Shown here piece after piece: positions 26,267-38,800 of a DNA stretch of 64,000 bases. Each line of letters starts with the position of its first letter. Position 1 is the stretch's first letter. The DNA is from Telopea speciosissima. Lineage: Eukaryota; Streptophyta; Magnoliopsida; Proteales; Proteaceae. The stretch lies in NCBI RefSeq assembly GCF_018873765.1, contig NC_057919.1, forward strand, positions 64,102,984 through 64,166,983, given 5' to 3'. The notes beneath the pieces were generated by a model, which saw only the letters and a program-made list of their open reading frames with translations, ran no database searches and was not told where the DNA came from. The translations under genes were made by a program, and so were the position numbers.

Positions 26267-29117
26267 AGAAGAGATAACATTTTAATAATAAAAAGAGAAA
26301 TTTACATCCCTTACCCTATACTTTGCCCTAATTTTACATTCCTGTCCTCAACTTTCCCTAAAGTAGAGGAGAGGAATATGTAATTAAGGCAAAGTGAAAG
26401 TCGAGGGAAGTAACATATAATTAGGGCAAAGTAAAGAGGATGGGTATACAACATCGAATAAAAATCTAGGACATCGAACTTTGTTAACTACGTACTGCTT
26501 CATAACTGCCCAACAATCTAATCCGATATGTTCCATATATATATTGACATCGGTATTAATATCGACGGTGATCGATACACACCCATCAACTAAATCTTTC
26601 CAATAATTTTTCCAAATCATAAGAGAGTGGAGAGAATGGTAGGAGCTTTTTCAAGGTTTGAACAATGGTTGCAGAAATGCCCATTTTTTCATTTTTATCT
26701 TCCACACTACACCTAACATTCCTTACCCCCTATAACTCCCACTAGTCATCTATCCATCTCTCCACAGGACAGGAGCTGGCATTCTGTAAGTGCTAAGGAA
26801 TCACGCGCGAGGCCAAAGGAAGTAGTAGAGCCGTAGGGGTATGATGCTTTCGAACATAATTTGGAGAAGACTTTTGACGTGCAAAGTATCTATGAGACCC
26901 AATAATAAGCTCCACATATGACTTTTCCTCTCTTGGTTCTTTTGCCAGGCAGGTAGTAGGCATGCTGAAGAAAATTTAGAGTTTGTTTCTAATGGGCCCC
27001 GGCCAATGTGTATGAGAACCAGCACCCTTAAAGCTGTGATAATTAAACTCCCTCGGCTAGCTTGCAATTCCTCATTCAGTCGTGGCGGGAGCTGGAGGAT
27101 CCAGTCCAACAAAAACAAGGGTGTTTGGATTATTTCACAGGTGGGCCTGGATCCTCCAGGTCCCATCACGGCTGGAGGAGAGCCAGGTCCACAATTCAGC
27201 TCTCCTCTAACCGTGGCAAGAGCTGGAGGATCAAAACATGTAAAACAAGGAGTGTTTAGGTCATTTCACAGGTGGACCCCAAACACCCCTCTTTGACCTA
27301 TCCTCTCTTGGTTTTTGCCAATGTAGAGGCTACTGTGTTCAATTTATTGGATGAAAGAAACATCCCCTTTGGTTTTTCGGGTCTCAACTACAAAACCGTA
27401 GTAGCTAAATGAGTTTCAGGTTTAGGTGTTTCTCGTGTACCCCAAATGTCTTGTAAACCTAGGTTTGTTGGGGAAGAATTATTCTTCTTTGGATTTTTTG
27501 TTAAAGGAAAAGGGAAAAAGAATGTTGTTTGGTCCTGTTTGTTTGTCTTTTGTTAGAAAAAAAAAGAAAGAAAGAGAAGCGTTGCTTGGTCCTGTGCTTC
27601 TGCACTCAAACATAGGAGTGTGTGAAATTAACACCCAAATCCTCTTGAAATAATTAAAAAAAAATAAATCATATCCATGTTGATGCCCCTATACGCGTTC
27701 TAAGTACCCCCCCTCAATGTAAATTTGCGACTATTTAAGTCCCCTGAAAATGAAATTTTGATATACTTCGATCATTTCGGTTGGATTTATCGGTCTAAAT
27801 TTTCAGTGAATGTAAGCATATTTTTTTTTTGTAATAAGGCAAAACTTATCAGAACAACCAACGTCCCAAATGGTTGCCACATCGAAAATCTAATGGGGCA
27901 GAAATTTTGTGGACAGATTTAGGTTCTCCCCTTCAAATTTAAAATTTCAATTCAAAGATAGTTTTGCTAGATGGTAAAATAGTGGTTTGAAAAACAGGAC
28001 TATGGGAGAGTGCACAATTCTGGTTGAAATAGTGTAAGTGTGCATAGACATAAATGGGCTTAGGACGCATGTTATTACACTTGAGAGTATTTGATTGAGT
28101 CAGACTGAAATTTAAAATTCAGCTAATCCAAAGCATCATCATTCCATGTGGCACAATAAGATGGACCAATTTCATAAGCACTTTCATAAGCATATCAAGG
28201 CTAAACCATTCAAATGAATCTTTCATTTCCTCATAAAAATATTAAAAAAAATTTTCCCATGATGCCAATGTACTATCACCCTCTCACATGAGATTTTTTA
28301 ATTGTTTTCTTTCTCTACCCTAAACATATATGGGTCACATATAGATGATACATTTATCCGTGCTACCTCTGCTATGGCATGGGAGATCCCCACATTGGCA
28401 TTGTGGGTAACCCTCTCCCTAATAATATATATTTAAATTTCATATGTCAACCCTACAAGCCATTTTGGTATGGTGGCTGGTGTTCTTGGGTTCAGTTCTT
28501 CCTTCTTAAAAAGCTACCAAATACACATTTAATGTAAGGGTGCCAAAAAATAACTGAAACCAAATTTTGTTAATTGTTAAGGAGTCTTTTTGTCCTTTAA
28601 ATTGTGTTATTTAACAATTTTTGGTTAATGATCTTAGAAGAAGGCAAAGTTGGCATTTTGTATTATTTAACCCGTCCATTTAGGGGGTGCGATTGTAAAA
28701 TTTAGAAACATAGGGGGTCACTTTGCATTTAGTACAAATCTTAGGGGGTGACAGTGTAATTTTCCCCAATTTTTTTACTGAAACCAACTGATTTAAGGCA
28801 AAATCAAATACAATCGGGAAAAAATGGCTCGTATTTTATTCTAAATGTCCTACATTAGATATGAAGAATAGGAGGCCTCGAACTCGAAACCTCATGGAGG
28901 CTAAGCTCAATTGTACTAGCCTCAATAGTACTAACCTCAAGCCAACTATGCTAGCAACTGTCCTCAATTTAAATTTGGGGTTAGTAAAAACTCTTTGATT
29001 TCGAAAGTGACCCTTTTCTACTCTACCTTTCTCAATTGTAAGTTCGTAGTTGAGATGGTTATGGTGTTGGTCATGAACTTAAAATTTGATGATCTTTTAT
29101 AAATAAAATAGGACTTA
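26267..29117. other. Repeat-rich intergenic region
   Basis: No gene is seen. At 27074-27290 the phrase GAGCTGGAGGATC occurs twice, and its reverse complement GATCCTCCAG lies between them, each followed by a TTTCACAGGTGG block, so a rearranged fold-back element is likely. Around 28680-28770 the words AGGGGGTG and GTAATTTTCCCC look like the end of a Mutator-type MITE whose partner end was not found. Confidence 0.4.
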
Positions 29118-29283
29118 GTTTTCCTCCACCCATGGTGAATGGGATCCCATTCAATGAGGGGCGGGAGAGGGCGAAAATTGATACCAAAAGGGTATTTTGA
29201 AATATAATAAAATCCTAGGAGGGATTTGTGAACCCTAGGATGGTGTGTGAGCCGTCCTCTATAGGTGGAGGAAAATATTGTCC
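29118..29283. repeat. Small inverted repeat element
   Basis: GTTTTCCTCCACC on the left (near 29118) is mirrored by GGTGGAGGAAAAT on the right (near 29270-29282). AT-rich arms extend further outward. No coding sequence lies inside. Confidence 0.4.
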
Positions 29284-30624
29284 AATAAAATTTGTGATAA
29301 TTTAGAATGTTTTGAATTTTATACTTTATAACCATTTGGATAAGATTGCTTTGATCCATATGAATTTAGATATTGGGTGTGCTTATATTGTGTTGAATAT
29401 GTTAATTGTAGTTTAAGCCTGCATCCCAATGATTTATAAATTTTAGCTTCCTCAATGCTATTACAAAACTTATGGAGCCAAATTTACACTGCAAACCAGA
29501 GTCAAACAAGCTAAAAATTAAATAAACAAAACCGAATAAAGACATAGGGAGGGCGCTAACATACGCGATGTAGCCAAACAAGGTGTTAGAACAGGAGTTG
29601 GCTTGAATCTTCAAGGCACTTTACAGAGTCGCTTTCCTTAAGACAAAATTCGTCCTTACTTTCGGATGCAAATATGTTGCAGATGAATTGTCTCCCAGAA
29701 TACAATGAAGCCCAAACTTGTTGATGATTTTGGCTACATATATGAGAAACAAAAAAGCCAGTAGCAAAGAGATCTGTTTCCTACAGTAAAACAGATTCTC
29801 TGTTAGATCACCTTTGAGAATGAGGGAGGAGAAGATCGTTTTGGATATCTGTTCAAATTTGAAATACCTTTGGGTATTAATAAGCCACTTGGCATTTGTT
29901 ACCAACTGATGGATCCTTCCATCTTTGAATCTAGTCCGTTAGATCGTAACTGTACGATCTAAACCGTCCAAAAATATAATAGTCATAACTGTTGATCAAC
30001 TGTATAGATTGATCTTATCCAGATTCAAATTTGACCACTAGATCAAAAGGATGGTCTAGATCAAATCTCGCTCGAAGTGATGCAAAAGTGCTAAGTGCGC
30101 CATTAACGTCTCTACAGCCTATAGCCCATTGCCCACGCCGTGCAAGCGCGTGCACACTCAGATGAAAGTCCCCATACATACACCGTATTTATTAATTTAA
30201 ACAACAAGTAGTGCTTTATTAAATACACCCAAGGAAACAACTTTACGTTTTCGATGTGGGACTAGTCAATTCCCAATGCCATTATATTGAAAAACCTCCA
30301 ACACAAGGAACTCAATCCCTTGATTTTTACCCCCGAAAAAAACGTCCACCTAGCATGCTTGTAAGGACCTTCAGCCATTTTTGACATATCTTGGGATCAA
30401 ACCCTACCTTTACCTAAGTAGTTTGGATTGGAGGTAGGGGGAATAATGTATTAGGTATAAAAAGGTTTGAATTTATCTTTTTACCAAAAAAAAGAAGAAA
30501 GAAAAAGGATTGAATTTATCTTGGGTGAAGAGATTCCCCACCTTTATTGTGATTGGATGACACTCTAAAGACATTGTAAGACTCGTATCACAAAGGGAAG
30601 GAAGATCTATGATCCTTATTCTTT

Positions 30625-30958
30625 AGGTAAATTACACGTCATCCTTAGTTTTCAAACGAAACTCAGATCACACCTTGGTTTTTTAAAAAACTCAAATCAC
30701 CCCTTGGTTTAGACCCCCAATGTTACAAATTAGTCCCTAATGTTAGTTTTATGCCGTTAAGTGATGATGTCACCCAGTTAAATAAATTTAAATCCCTAAA
30801 CTACCCTTTATCAGTGTGCTGTAAATTTAATTCTAATGTTTTAGTACAAGGGTAAAATAGTCCTTTCACACCAATAACTAACAGCAGACTAACACCATTA
30901 GTGTAGAGGGGGTGATTTGAGTTTTTTTTAACAATAAGGGGTGAAGTATAATTTACCC
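30625..30958. mobile_element. Mutator-type MITE, copy 1
   Basis: This 334-bp element has ends AGGTAAATTACAC on the left and ATAATTTACCC on the right (inverted). It is flanked by perfect 9-bp direct repeats TTATTCTTT at 30616-30624 and 30959-30967. A 9-bp duplication is the hallmark of Mutator-like transposition. Inside, CTCAAATCACCCC near the left end is mirrored by GGGGTGATTTGAG near the right end. No coding sequence is present. Confidence 0.9.
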
Positions 30959-30991
30959 TTATTCTTTTCACCATAATACAGGTTAAAAGAA

Positions 30992-31344
30992 GGGTAAATT
31001 ATACATCACCCCCTGATTTCCAAACGAAACTCAAATCACCCCCTGATTTTTTAAAAACTCAAATCAACCCCTGGTTTAAACCCCAATATGACAAATTAGT
31101 CCCTACCGTTAGTTTTATGTTGTTAAGTGATGATGTCAGCCAGTTAAATAAATTTAAATCCCTAAACTACCTTTGACATCTAAATATAGATTTTGAAGGG
31201 TAATATTGTAAATTTAATTCTAATGTTTTAGTATAAGGGTAAAATAGTTATTTCACACCAATAACTAACAGCAGATAACACTGTTACTGTAGAAAGGGTA
31301 ATTTGAGTTTTTTCAAAAACCAAGGGGTGATGTGTAATTTACCC
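30992..31344. mobile_element. Mutator-type MITE, copy 2 of the same family
   Basis: This 353-bp sister of the element at 30625-30958 has ends GGGTAAATTATAC and GTGTAATTTACCC (inverted). It has perfect 9-bp target duplications TTAAAAGAA at 30983-30991 and 31345-31353. The two copies lie in the same orientation 33 bp apart and share most of their sequence, but each has its own duplication. They therefore inserted independently. Confidence 0.9.
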
Positions 31345-31353
31345 TTAAAAGAA

Positions 31354-32554
31354 GATATGTGAAAAGGGAAGGGGAGGAGGGGGGGAATCAATGGATAGCA
31401 TTGGTTTCGGCTATCTATATCGGATCGGTTGTACTGGTAATCATTGGTATTGTTCATGACTAATACTGATATTGTATCGATTATATCAGCACAGAGGAGG
31501 ATAAAATAGTCATAAAAATCAGGTTTGGTCTTTTAAAAGGGGCAAATCGATCCGATTCAATTTGATACAATTGATCCGCATCGATAACAATATAAACCCA
31601 AATCAATAATCGAAAAGTTCTCTGAGGAGTGTACCGTCCACTTCTAGACATAGATGAGGCAAAATGACTGCTATGTACACCTCTATGAAAGCAAAAAATC
31701 TCATCCCATAATGCCAGTTCATGTGTTTTTATTGGCCCCCACACACGCAGGGCCACGCTCCGCTACATAAAACGCCAACCCATATATATATATATTTTTT
31801 AGAACAAAAGCCCTCGAGTAGCAAGCACCGTATATCAAATTTCAAGGAAGTCAGCCTACTCATCGACCATACATCCGTACGTCAATTTTTTTTTTAGAAA
31901 TATTATATATATAAAGGACTTGTTTTCCTTCTTATTAAACGTAACTATATTAAAAATCCACAAATCATGGCAGAAATAAATAACATACGTACAAGAATTT
32001 GTTTGTAATGATTATTGTGTATTTTTTTAACTAATCGATGAGTCATGAAATTGTTTAAGTGATCTCTTCGAAATATTTTACATAATTGGTCAAGACTGAC
32101 ATTACGTACTGTCTTACACGAAATTGATAGGGCCTTTTTTGCCAAACCATCTACAATGCCATTGCTCAAGACTGACATACTATCGCATATGCTTGGTAAT
32201 AATTAATAAATAACATATGATTATGAATGACAATTACGTTTGTACTTCAAAACATGACCTATGGGATCTTTTTCATATAGAATGACCCTTGAATTCAACT
32301 AGAAATAGCTTTTATGGAATCCAATATTCATAGATCATAGGTGTACATCAATGGGTGTATATACCAACACATGTATTGGCATTTTATATCAATGGGTATA
32401 TATACCAACACATGAGACAAGAAACTATTATTATATATAACTAGTTAGTTTTATTCAAAGAAGATCAATGACAAAACTATAAACTTGTTTTGGAGACTCA
32501 TGGAAAAATTTAGGGAATGCAAGAACAATATACATATCGTCTTTATTAAAAATA
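31354..32554. other. Intergenic with a possible LINE RNase H scrap
   Basis: On the minus strand, 31945-32178 reads SNGIVDGLAKKALS, which resembles the NxVADxLAK end motif of LINE-encoded RNase H. The rest of the frame is unrecognisable. A 30-base phrase around ATCAATGGGTGTATATACCA is repeated in tandem near 32349-32410. No gene is seen. Confidence 0.35.
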
Positions 32555-33076
32555 GGGAAAATTTCACGGATATCCCCTAAAAGTATCCAATATAGTTGAA
32601 ACTTACCATATTTTGGCAAAAAAGCACAAACTACCCTTATTTTATGAAGATATATGAACTTAGTCCACTCCGTTAGGCTTTTGGGGTTAAGTTGCTGTTA
32701 GATTTATCATAATGGTCAAATTACCCTTAGAATGGATAAATTACCATAATACCCCTTAAGGAATAAACAAAAGAGTTCATCGTTTTAGCCGCTAGGGTTG
32801 AAGGAAGAAGACGATGGAACTCATCTCCATAGCTGGGCTGTAGACGGTGACCTCCGCCATTGCTGAACCCATCTCCAAGCTTGGAAGACAAAGAAGGAAA
32901 AACACCCTCTCTACTTGTCACATCTGACCTCTCTTCTCTCCCTTCTCCCGCTGCTGTGGGCGACACCAACGGTGACGACGAAGACCCTTTCAACTCTTCC
33001 GGGACTGTTCTTCTGCTACTTGTTTGAGGAATCGCAGTGTGGAAGCACTTGCCACTGCTGCTCTGGTTCTTCCTCA

Positions 33077-33190
33077 AATTCTTCTTCCAATTTCACGAAC
33101 ACCTTGGACGACACCCTCGAATCTGCTCTCAAACAATACCAGAAAAACTTCAATCTCAACGCTACCGGTCAACTCGATAACAACACCTTA
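33077..33190 (+). pseudogene. Captured matrix metalloproteinase prodomain fragment
   Basis: The frame reads SSSNFTNTLDDTLESALKQY, then QKNFNLNATGQLDNNTL. This is the peptidoglycan-binding-like prodomain that precedes the catalytic part of plant matrix metalloproteinases. Neither the cysteine-switch PRCGVPD motif nor the HExxHxxGH zinc site follows. The frame ends in a stop at about 33235. It is a fragment carried inside Pack-MULE 1. Confidence 0.8.
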
Positions 33191-33316
33191 TGGCTCTCCT
33201 TCTTCCCCAAATTGCTAAAAGTTCCATTCGGTTAAGGAGGACAACCTCTTTGTCTGCTCTCTTTATTTTTTTTCTTTTTTCTGGTTTCTCTCTTATTTTC
33301 TTCTCTAAAGACAACA

Positions 33317-33670
33317 ATGGTGGTATGGGTTTCTCTGTTGCGAACTTTTCTTCTCTCTCTGGTTTTCCTCCTCTGCTTCGCCGATCTCTGTAACAGCCAA
33401 GCCAATGGCAGCACTCCAAACGAATACTTGAAACTAAGATTGCTCCACAGAAGCCCATTTCGTTCCCCCTCTCTATCTCTCCACTTTGATTCTTGTCGTC
33501 TCTCCACTGTTCTCGGCCTTACAGAGTCGCAAAGGTCTAAAGGTGCCTGTTGTTTCTGGAGCTTCCACTGAATCACGCCAATACTTCGTGGATTTAAAGA
33601 TTAAAACCCCACCTCAAAAGCTCTTCCTTGTGGCTGATACAGGCAGCGACCTAGTCTGGATTAAATGATC
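33317..33670 (+). pseudogene. Captured nepenthesin-like aspartic protease N-terminus
   Basis: From ATG 33317 the frame gives a hydrophobic signal peptide (LLRTFLLSLVFLLCFADLC), then a propeptide-like stretch with YLKLRLLHRSPF. A frameshift near 33525-33540 moves the reading to the next frame. That frame gives LKVPVVSGAST, then QYFVDLKIKTPPQKLFLVA, and the first catalytic motif DTGS in ADTGSDLVWIK. A stop follows at once. Plant nepenthesin-like enzymes start in just this way but are about 450 residues long, so this is a captured and broken front end. Confidence 0.85.
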
Positions 33671-33937
33671 GCCGGAGAACAGAGCTTGAAGAAAGTTGTT
33701 CTTCACACTCAGGGAAGAATATGGTATTTCCTAGTAAATTTTCCCTAAAACTTACTAAGGGGTAAAATAGTCATTTTAAACTTTGGATGATACTAGGAGG
33801 GTAAAATCGACATTTTATCTTTGGGGGTTCCTTTGCTTAACGTTAGGGGGAAGTTTGATATTTTGCCAGAATATGGTAAATTTCAGCTATATTGGATACT
33901 TTTAGAGGGTGTCCGTGAAATTTTCCCTTGAAAATAT

Positions 33938-35887
33938 TATTTTTGATGTTTTTTCGTTTTTCTGGGACAGAAATATGCTAAAATCTGAACGGTATGTCAG
34001 GTTCATTTTTTTGTTTATTTGAACACACTTGGCACACTTTTAGCACACATTTGCAAAACACCAAATTGATGTTTCTCACCTGAGAGAAACACTTTTACAA
34101 ATTTTCGGAAAAACATGAGCTTCACTTAAATTAACGAGAGTAAAAATGTAAAATGTCATCTAAACATAACAAATAGGTGGTTTTCGCCCTCAAACCTCAA
34201 AACCTCTCTTCATTGTTCTCGCTCGACCTCTTTAACCCTCCGTTGATTTCTACTGCTCTCTTTGCGTTCTCCCTCTGCAAATTAAGGCATCGATCTGGCC
34301 AAAGGCATCCAAGCAATCTGCACAGACGCGTCGATCACAGGCCCTGCAGCGGTCACGTTGAGTTATACCCCAATAGCTCTGATCTCTGTAGATGGATTTG
34401 AAGCTGAAGCGTTTGAAGAGTTTTTTTGTTTCTTCATTTGGTTGATTTCTTTACAGAGAGACTTCAATTGATCTCTCCGACGAGCAGCGACGACAATGTT
34501 AATTGCAGCCTGCCATGGTGAGATTCAAGCAGAACTCTCGCCCTAGCCCCGAAGAAGCTTCTGTCACCATCACTACCCTTCCATCCAATCGATTCCATGG
34601 TTCCTGATTTCTCTCCACTTCGTTGTCTCCCAGTCCTTCTTCGATCCTCAACTTAATTTCTTCTTCGATTCATATTCCATCGACTTATGGAGAGAGAGAA
34701 GCGATGGCGCCAAGCCAAGTAGCCAATGAGCTCGTCTCAATCTCTGAATAATTACACCAAGACCCTCTCTTTTCATTATCTAGTTTCAGTTTTCGTGAGA
34801 AGTGACATTGGAGATTGAAAAAACCCTCTCTTTTCTCCATACTAGCTCATGAATGGATTTTGCAATAGCTTTCCGTATTTACATCTAAATTTCCCACTAA
34901 AAAATGGAAGCTTTGAGAGTTTGGTCCTTAAAAGGGGACTTGTGGGTATCTCCTCTTTTGGAATTTGATGTGGGTTATTCCTGTGTATTTCAAGAACAAA
35001 GAGAAAATGGGGGTTGTTGGTCATGCTGTACATCAGAGCAGAAGTTGCCATCACCTATTAGTTTCAAGCACTGTAGGAGATTTTTGGACCCGATCTCATC
35101 GTCGTTGGCATCCAAAATTCGATGCTTCATACGGGATTTTTTGTGACCTTCGGGTGATTGTTCCACCTTCGTTTTCACTTGACAATTTGAATGGTTGCAT
35201 AAATCCTATGAAGGGAGGTTCAGATATGGAACCACCAACAACCACTGAATTTGCTTGCTTAGTTTGTCTTAGTTGAAATCTAGAATTGCCTTATATTCTT
35301 GTGGCTCTTAGCATAATGAATTTCTAATGAATTGCCTTAAATTCTTGTGGCTCCATCATTGTTTGGGTTTGGAGAGTTTGATCTCATTAGTTACTTGACA
35401 TGGCTGAGCTATTTGAGTAAATGGATCGGAAAGATTTAGAATAACCTATCATGTGTATTGATCTAATCTCATTCTAAATCAAATTCACTTAAAAATCATA
35501 TGCTTTTAATTGTGATGTACTACCTAAACAATTTAAGTAGTTTTGAATTGTGATGTTTGCTTCTTTTTTTTTGGCTTAAAAAATCATAAGTATAAAAGTC
35601 ATGGTGTAGATGGTAATTACGTAATTTTTGGTAAACAAAAGAAACGATTATGTTAAGTGTGACCCATACAAATTTCTGTTTCTTCTAACCTTCATATACG
35701 TTTTTTTTTTTCAAGATTACCATACAGCATTTTAGGACCCAGAAACGTTCAAAAAACACAAAAACACATAAAAGTGTGCCGGACCCAAAAACACTAAAAC
35801 AAAAACAGAAGCATTACCATACAGAAAGTTTCCTCAAATTCAATTATTTACCAGCCCATCTATTGGCATACTCTCCCTTGTAACTTG
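33938..35887. other. Possible further gene-like fragments of unknown origin
   Basis: Between 34170 and 35276 base composition rises and several open frames look coding-like. One frame from about 34292 reads LAKGIQAICTDASITGPAAV and onward. Another at 34965-35276 reads VYFKNKEKMGVVGHAVH and onward. Neither is recognised. The flanks (33938-34090 and 35700-35830) hold AAACACAAAA and GTTTTTCTGGGACAGAAA-type sequence typical of MITE or hAT ends, so this may be another captured segment. No complete gene model is possible. Confidence 0.3.
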
Positions 35888-36872
35888 TAAGCATAGTTCA
35901 AACTTGTTTCGTTTCGATGTTTCGGGCTGATCGAAATATCCGAAACATTGCAGTTTTTCTGTTATGTTTAGGTAAACCATTTTGGTGGGTTTTAGGACAA
36001 GTTAAGGCCCGAAACTTCATGGAAATCCTATTTTAGGCTATATAAACATATGTAAATGTTCAAGTTGCAAAAATAGTCACCCAAAATGGTGTTTTGGATT
36101 TGCACCATTGATTGATAATATATGGTTGAATCCTAATGTATAACTTTGTTAATTACACATAACCATTGTTTAAGACTTTAAGTAATAGAGAACATAATAA
36201 ATTAATAATTAATAAACAATTTAAACAAATAAATATTTTCGACACCGTGAGGCCGTAGATCGGTCAATGATGTCTAACATATATTTAATTGATAACCGTA
36301 CAATGTATATAATCCCTATTATTTTTAGATTTTTGTTGTAGAAAAATCAAAATTTTGAAGTAAAAAAAAATAAAATATATCCAAAAAAAAAAAAATTCGA
36401 CACCGTGAGATTGTAGATCGGCCTTTGGTGTCTAATATATATTAATTTTATCATAAACAAATAAGTATTGATCATGCTTCTTTCAAAAAAACATTTTTGG
36501 AGAAAATGGTTTTACCTGAAATAATAGAAAAGCTTCACAAATGTGCTAAGAAGATTGAATGTTGTGTTCTCCAAGTGTTTCCGACGTAGATGTGACGAAG
36601 AATCGATAGCCGGTACAAGAATCAGCAAGGAGAAGTGAAAAGAAGAAGAACAAAGGAGCAAAAACCAGAAAGTGAAGAGCTTCTGAAGTCTTGGTCAAAA
36701 CTTTGATTGAGTTTCGGTGGGGTCGAGATACTCGAAATTCTCGAGATCTCGACCGAGTTTTAACGAGTTTTAGTACTATGATTCAAACTACTGTTTCGTT
36801 TCAATGGGGTCGAGATACTCGAAAATTCTTGAGATCTCGACCAAGTTTTAACGAGTTTTAGTACTATGCTTG
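35888..36872. repeat. TCGAGATCTCGACC-type repeat element
   Basis: The right part contains an 80-base direct repeat (about 36710-36780 and 36795-36868) built on GGGGTCGAGATACTCGAAA and GAGTTTTAGTACTATG. A second pair of repeats, TTCGACACCGTGAG, lies near 36238 and 36397. Both ends carry AAGCATAGT in inverted orientation (35889 region and 36864 region), so this is probably one old TIR element. Confidence 0.4.
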
Positions 36873-37914
36873 TAAGCCCAAGAACCCTTTTCTGGTCTCG
36901 TACACCTCTTGGTACTTCTATGCTTTATTTGTTTAGATATTCAATTCCTATTGGGCTGAAATTTGACATGTGAAGTGAGGACCTTGGGATTTACTTGTCT
37001 ATGAAAGTTTGTCCCAATGTAGATCTAGCCATCTGCATAATTTTTGCTCGTGTATTGTCCATCAAAATGACTTTCATCAATCTATGGAAAAAAAAAATCA
37101 CTACTTGGTCGGGTGGCTCTTGTGCCTAGACATAGGAGCATGTGAAAGGGATTTCTATCCTCTGATGTCCGCTGACCGGACAGCAGGGTGTTGTCCCCTC
37201 ACATGGGGGCGAAATGACCATTTAACCTTCTCTATGAAATGAAAAGTGACACCTATGTTAATGCTACTATATGTACTCTCATTGGCCCCAGTGCTAGTAC
37301 AAGTGCTACATGATCGGACAACGATTTCTCGCCCATTATCTTTGAAAGTCTTGAATAACACATCTATAGGTGTATTTAGAGCGTGACATCTTCTTTTCAT
37401 TGCCCTTTATCTTATTCTCAAAAGTTCTTGAGTATAAAATAGTTTTCAAAAATAATATGACAATGACATATCATTATGTCTTCTACCAAAAAAAATAGAC
37501 ATATCATCATCTCATTATTAAAAGGTGTCATTGTCATCTACGTACTTCGAGTACACATGTAAAATAACAATATTTACCATTATTAGAAGAAAAAAATTGT
37601 GCAATATTAAAAAAGAAAAAAATAAAATTACAAATTATTTGACATCTTAAGGGGTGTCAATAAGAAAATCTCATTATCTTTTGTCAATCACTTGGGTCCT
37701 AATTATATCTGGTTTATTTTGCCCTATAAACTGATGGTCCTAACATGGGTTAGAAAGGTTGGTTCTTATTCCATCTTGGGACCCAATTGGGTAGAAAATC
37801 AAGGGGATTGTGGAGTTGTTCTTCACACGTGCATCAAACCAAACCTACCGATACCAAGTCAAGCTGCAATAAAGTGTGACTTGATTATTTAATCGATCTA
37901 TTTAATTTTCAAGG
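36873..37914. other. Intergenic, repeat-derived
   Basis: The stretch 37105-37330 (CACATGGGGGCGAAATGACC and surroundings) resembles degenerate MITE sequence also hinted at near 27600 and 57870. No gene was seen. Confidence 0.35.
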
Positions 37915-38062
37915 ACGAATATCCTCTAATGTGTCTATCTCTTTCCTCCCCATGTGAAAAGACATCCATACCCGTTGTTTAAGGGAGAAAAGAGATAAGA
38001 CATAAGGACACTAGGAGTGCTAGGGTAAGCCGCATTCCCGGATAGAGAATCACTTCCCATAA
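37915..38062. mobile_element. Fold-back MITE, family A copy 2
   Basis: It shares CCCCATGTGAAAAGACA and the right arm GGATAGAGAATCACTTCCC with the element at 18480-18636. The left arm is partly lost. Confidence 0.55.
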
Positions 38063-38232
38063 TTAAATTGAGTTTGAGTTTGACAAAAGGTCAAACCACA
38101 TTATCTTCAGATATCAACAATTTTTTTTTTTTTTGGTAAACAGATATCAACAATTAGAATTACCATTTTTCCTTTCGAAATGGCACATCTAGATATATTT
38201 ATACATTTCATGCGTAAAAATACCTTTGGATA

Positions 38233-38372
38233 TGCCTATGGGAATCGTAATCTCCTCCAATTCCTCCAATTCCTCACATGGGGGCAAAAATGACCACCCT
38301 ATTCCTACCCAAAAACACTAACCAAGGTGGGATTCACTTCTCCCCTATTAGAGGAATTGAAGGAATTGAAGG
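38233..38372. repeat. Inverted repeat with CTCCAATTCC ends
   Basis: ATCTCCTCCAATTCCTCCAA on the left is mirrored by GGAATTGAAGGAATTGAAGG on the right. About 100 bases lie between, including CACATGGGGGCAAAAATGACC. The terminal words resemble those of the Mutator-like element at 49988-51110. Confidence 0.5.
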
Positions 38373-38800
38373 TGCCCACTAATTAAAGGTGATAATTATC
38401 ATGCCTATAGCCTTTTCCTTCTTAATTAGTTGTTACTTTCTTTTTTGGTCACCGGCCACATCCACTTGCCACCTTCATACACCCATCCCATGGGAGTGGT
38501 GGAATCTTTATAATATACAAAGAAGAGGATCAACTAAGGTTGAGAATCTATTCGTGTCAAACTATTTTGCTTTTTTTTTGTTAAAGTTTTTTTTCTATTT
38601 GTATTATTTTATTCCCATTACAATAGTTTAATGGGAGAGATATCTATAGGTTAGTCTCATATATTGGCATCATCTATTTTAAAAAGAGAAGCTTCCCTTT
38701 CAATTGATGCACGAGATCCACGATATTATTGTATTAATGATTGTAAAGAATGAAAGATTATGTGATATGGTATATACGTTAGCGCCGCCCACATGGGATC

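Larger units (their letters stand above)
32555..33928. mobile_element. Pack-MULE 1 with two captured protease gene fragments
   Basis: Terminal inverted repeats of about 66 bp (32555-32620 and 33863-33928) start GGGAAAATTTCACGGA and agree at roughly nine positions in ten. The flanking 9 bases are TTAAAAATA (32546-32554) and TTGAAAATA (33929-33937), a target duplication with one mismatch. Long TIRs with a 9-bp duplication define a Mutator-like element. The 1374-bp interior encodes no transposase. It contains pieces of two unrelated plant genes in the same direction, a matrixin prodomain and an aspartic protease front end. This is the definition of a Pack-MULE. Confidence 0.9.

Noticed and set aside
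28860..28930. Possible minus-strand SINE with a GGTTTCGAGTTCGAGG B-box-like word
   Set aside because: No convincing A box at the right spacing and no tail or flanking duplication.
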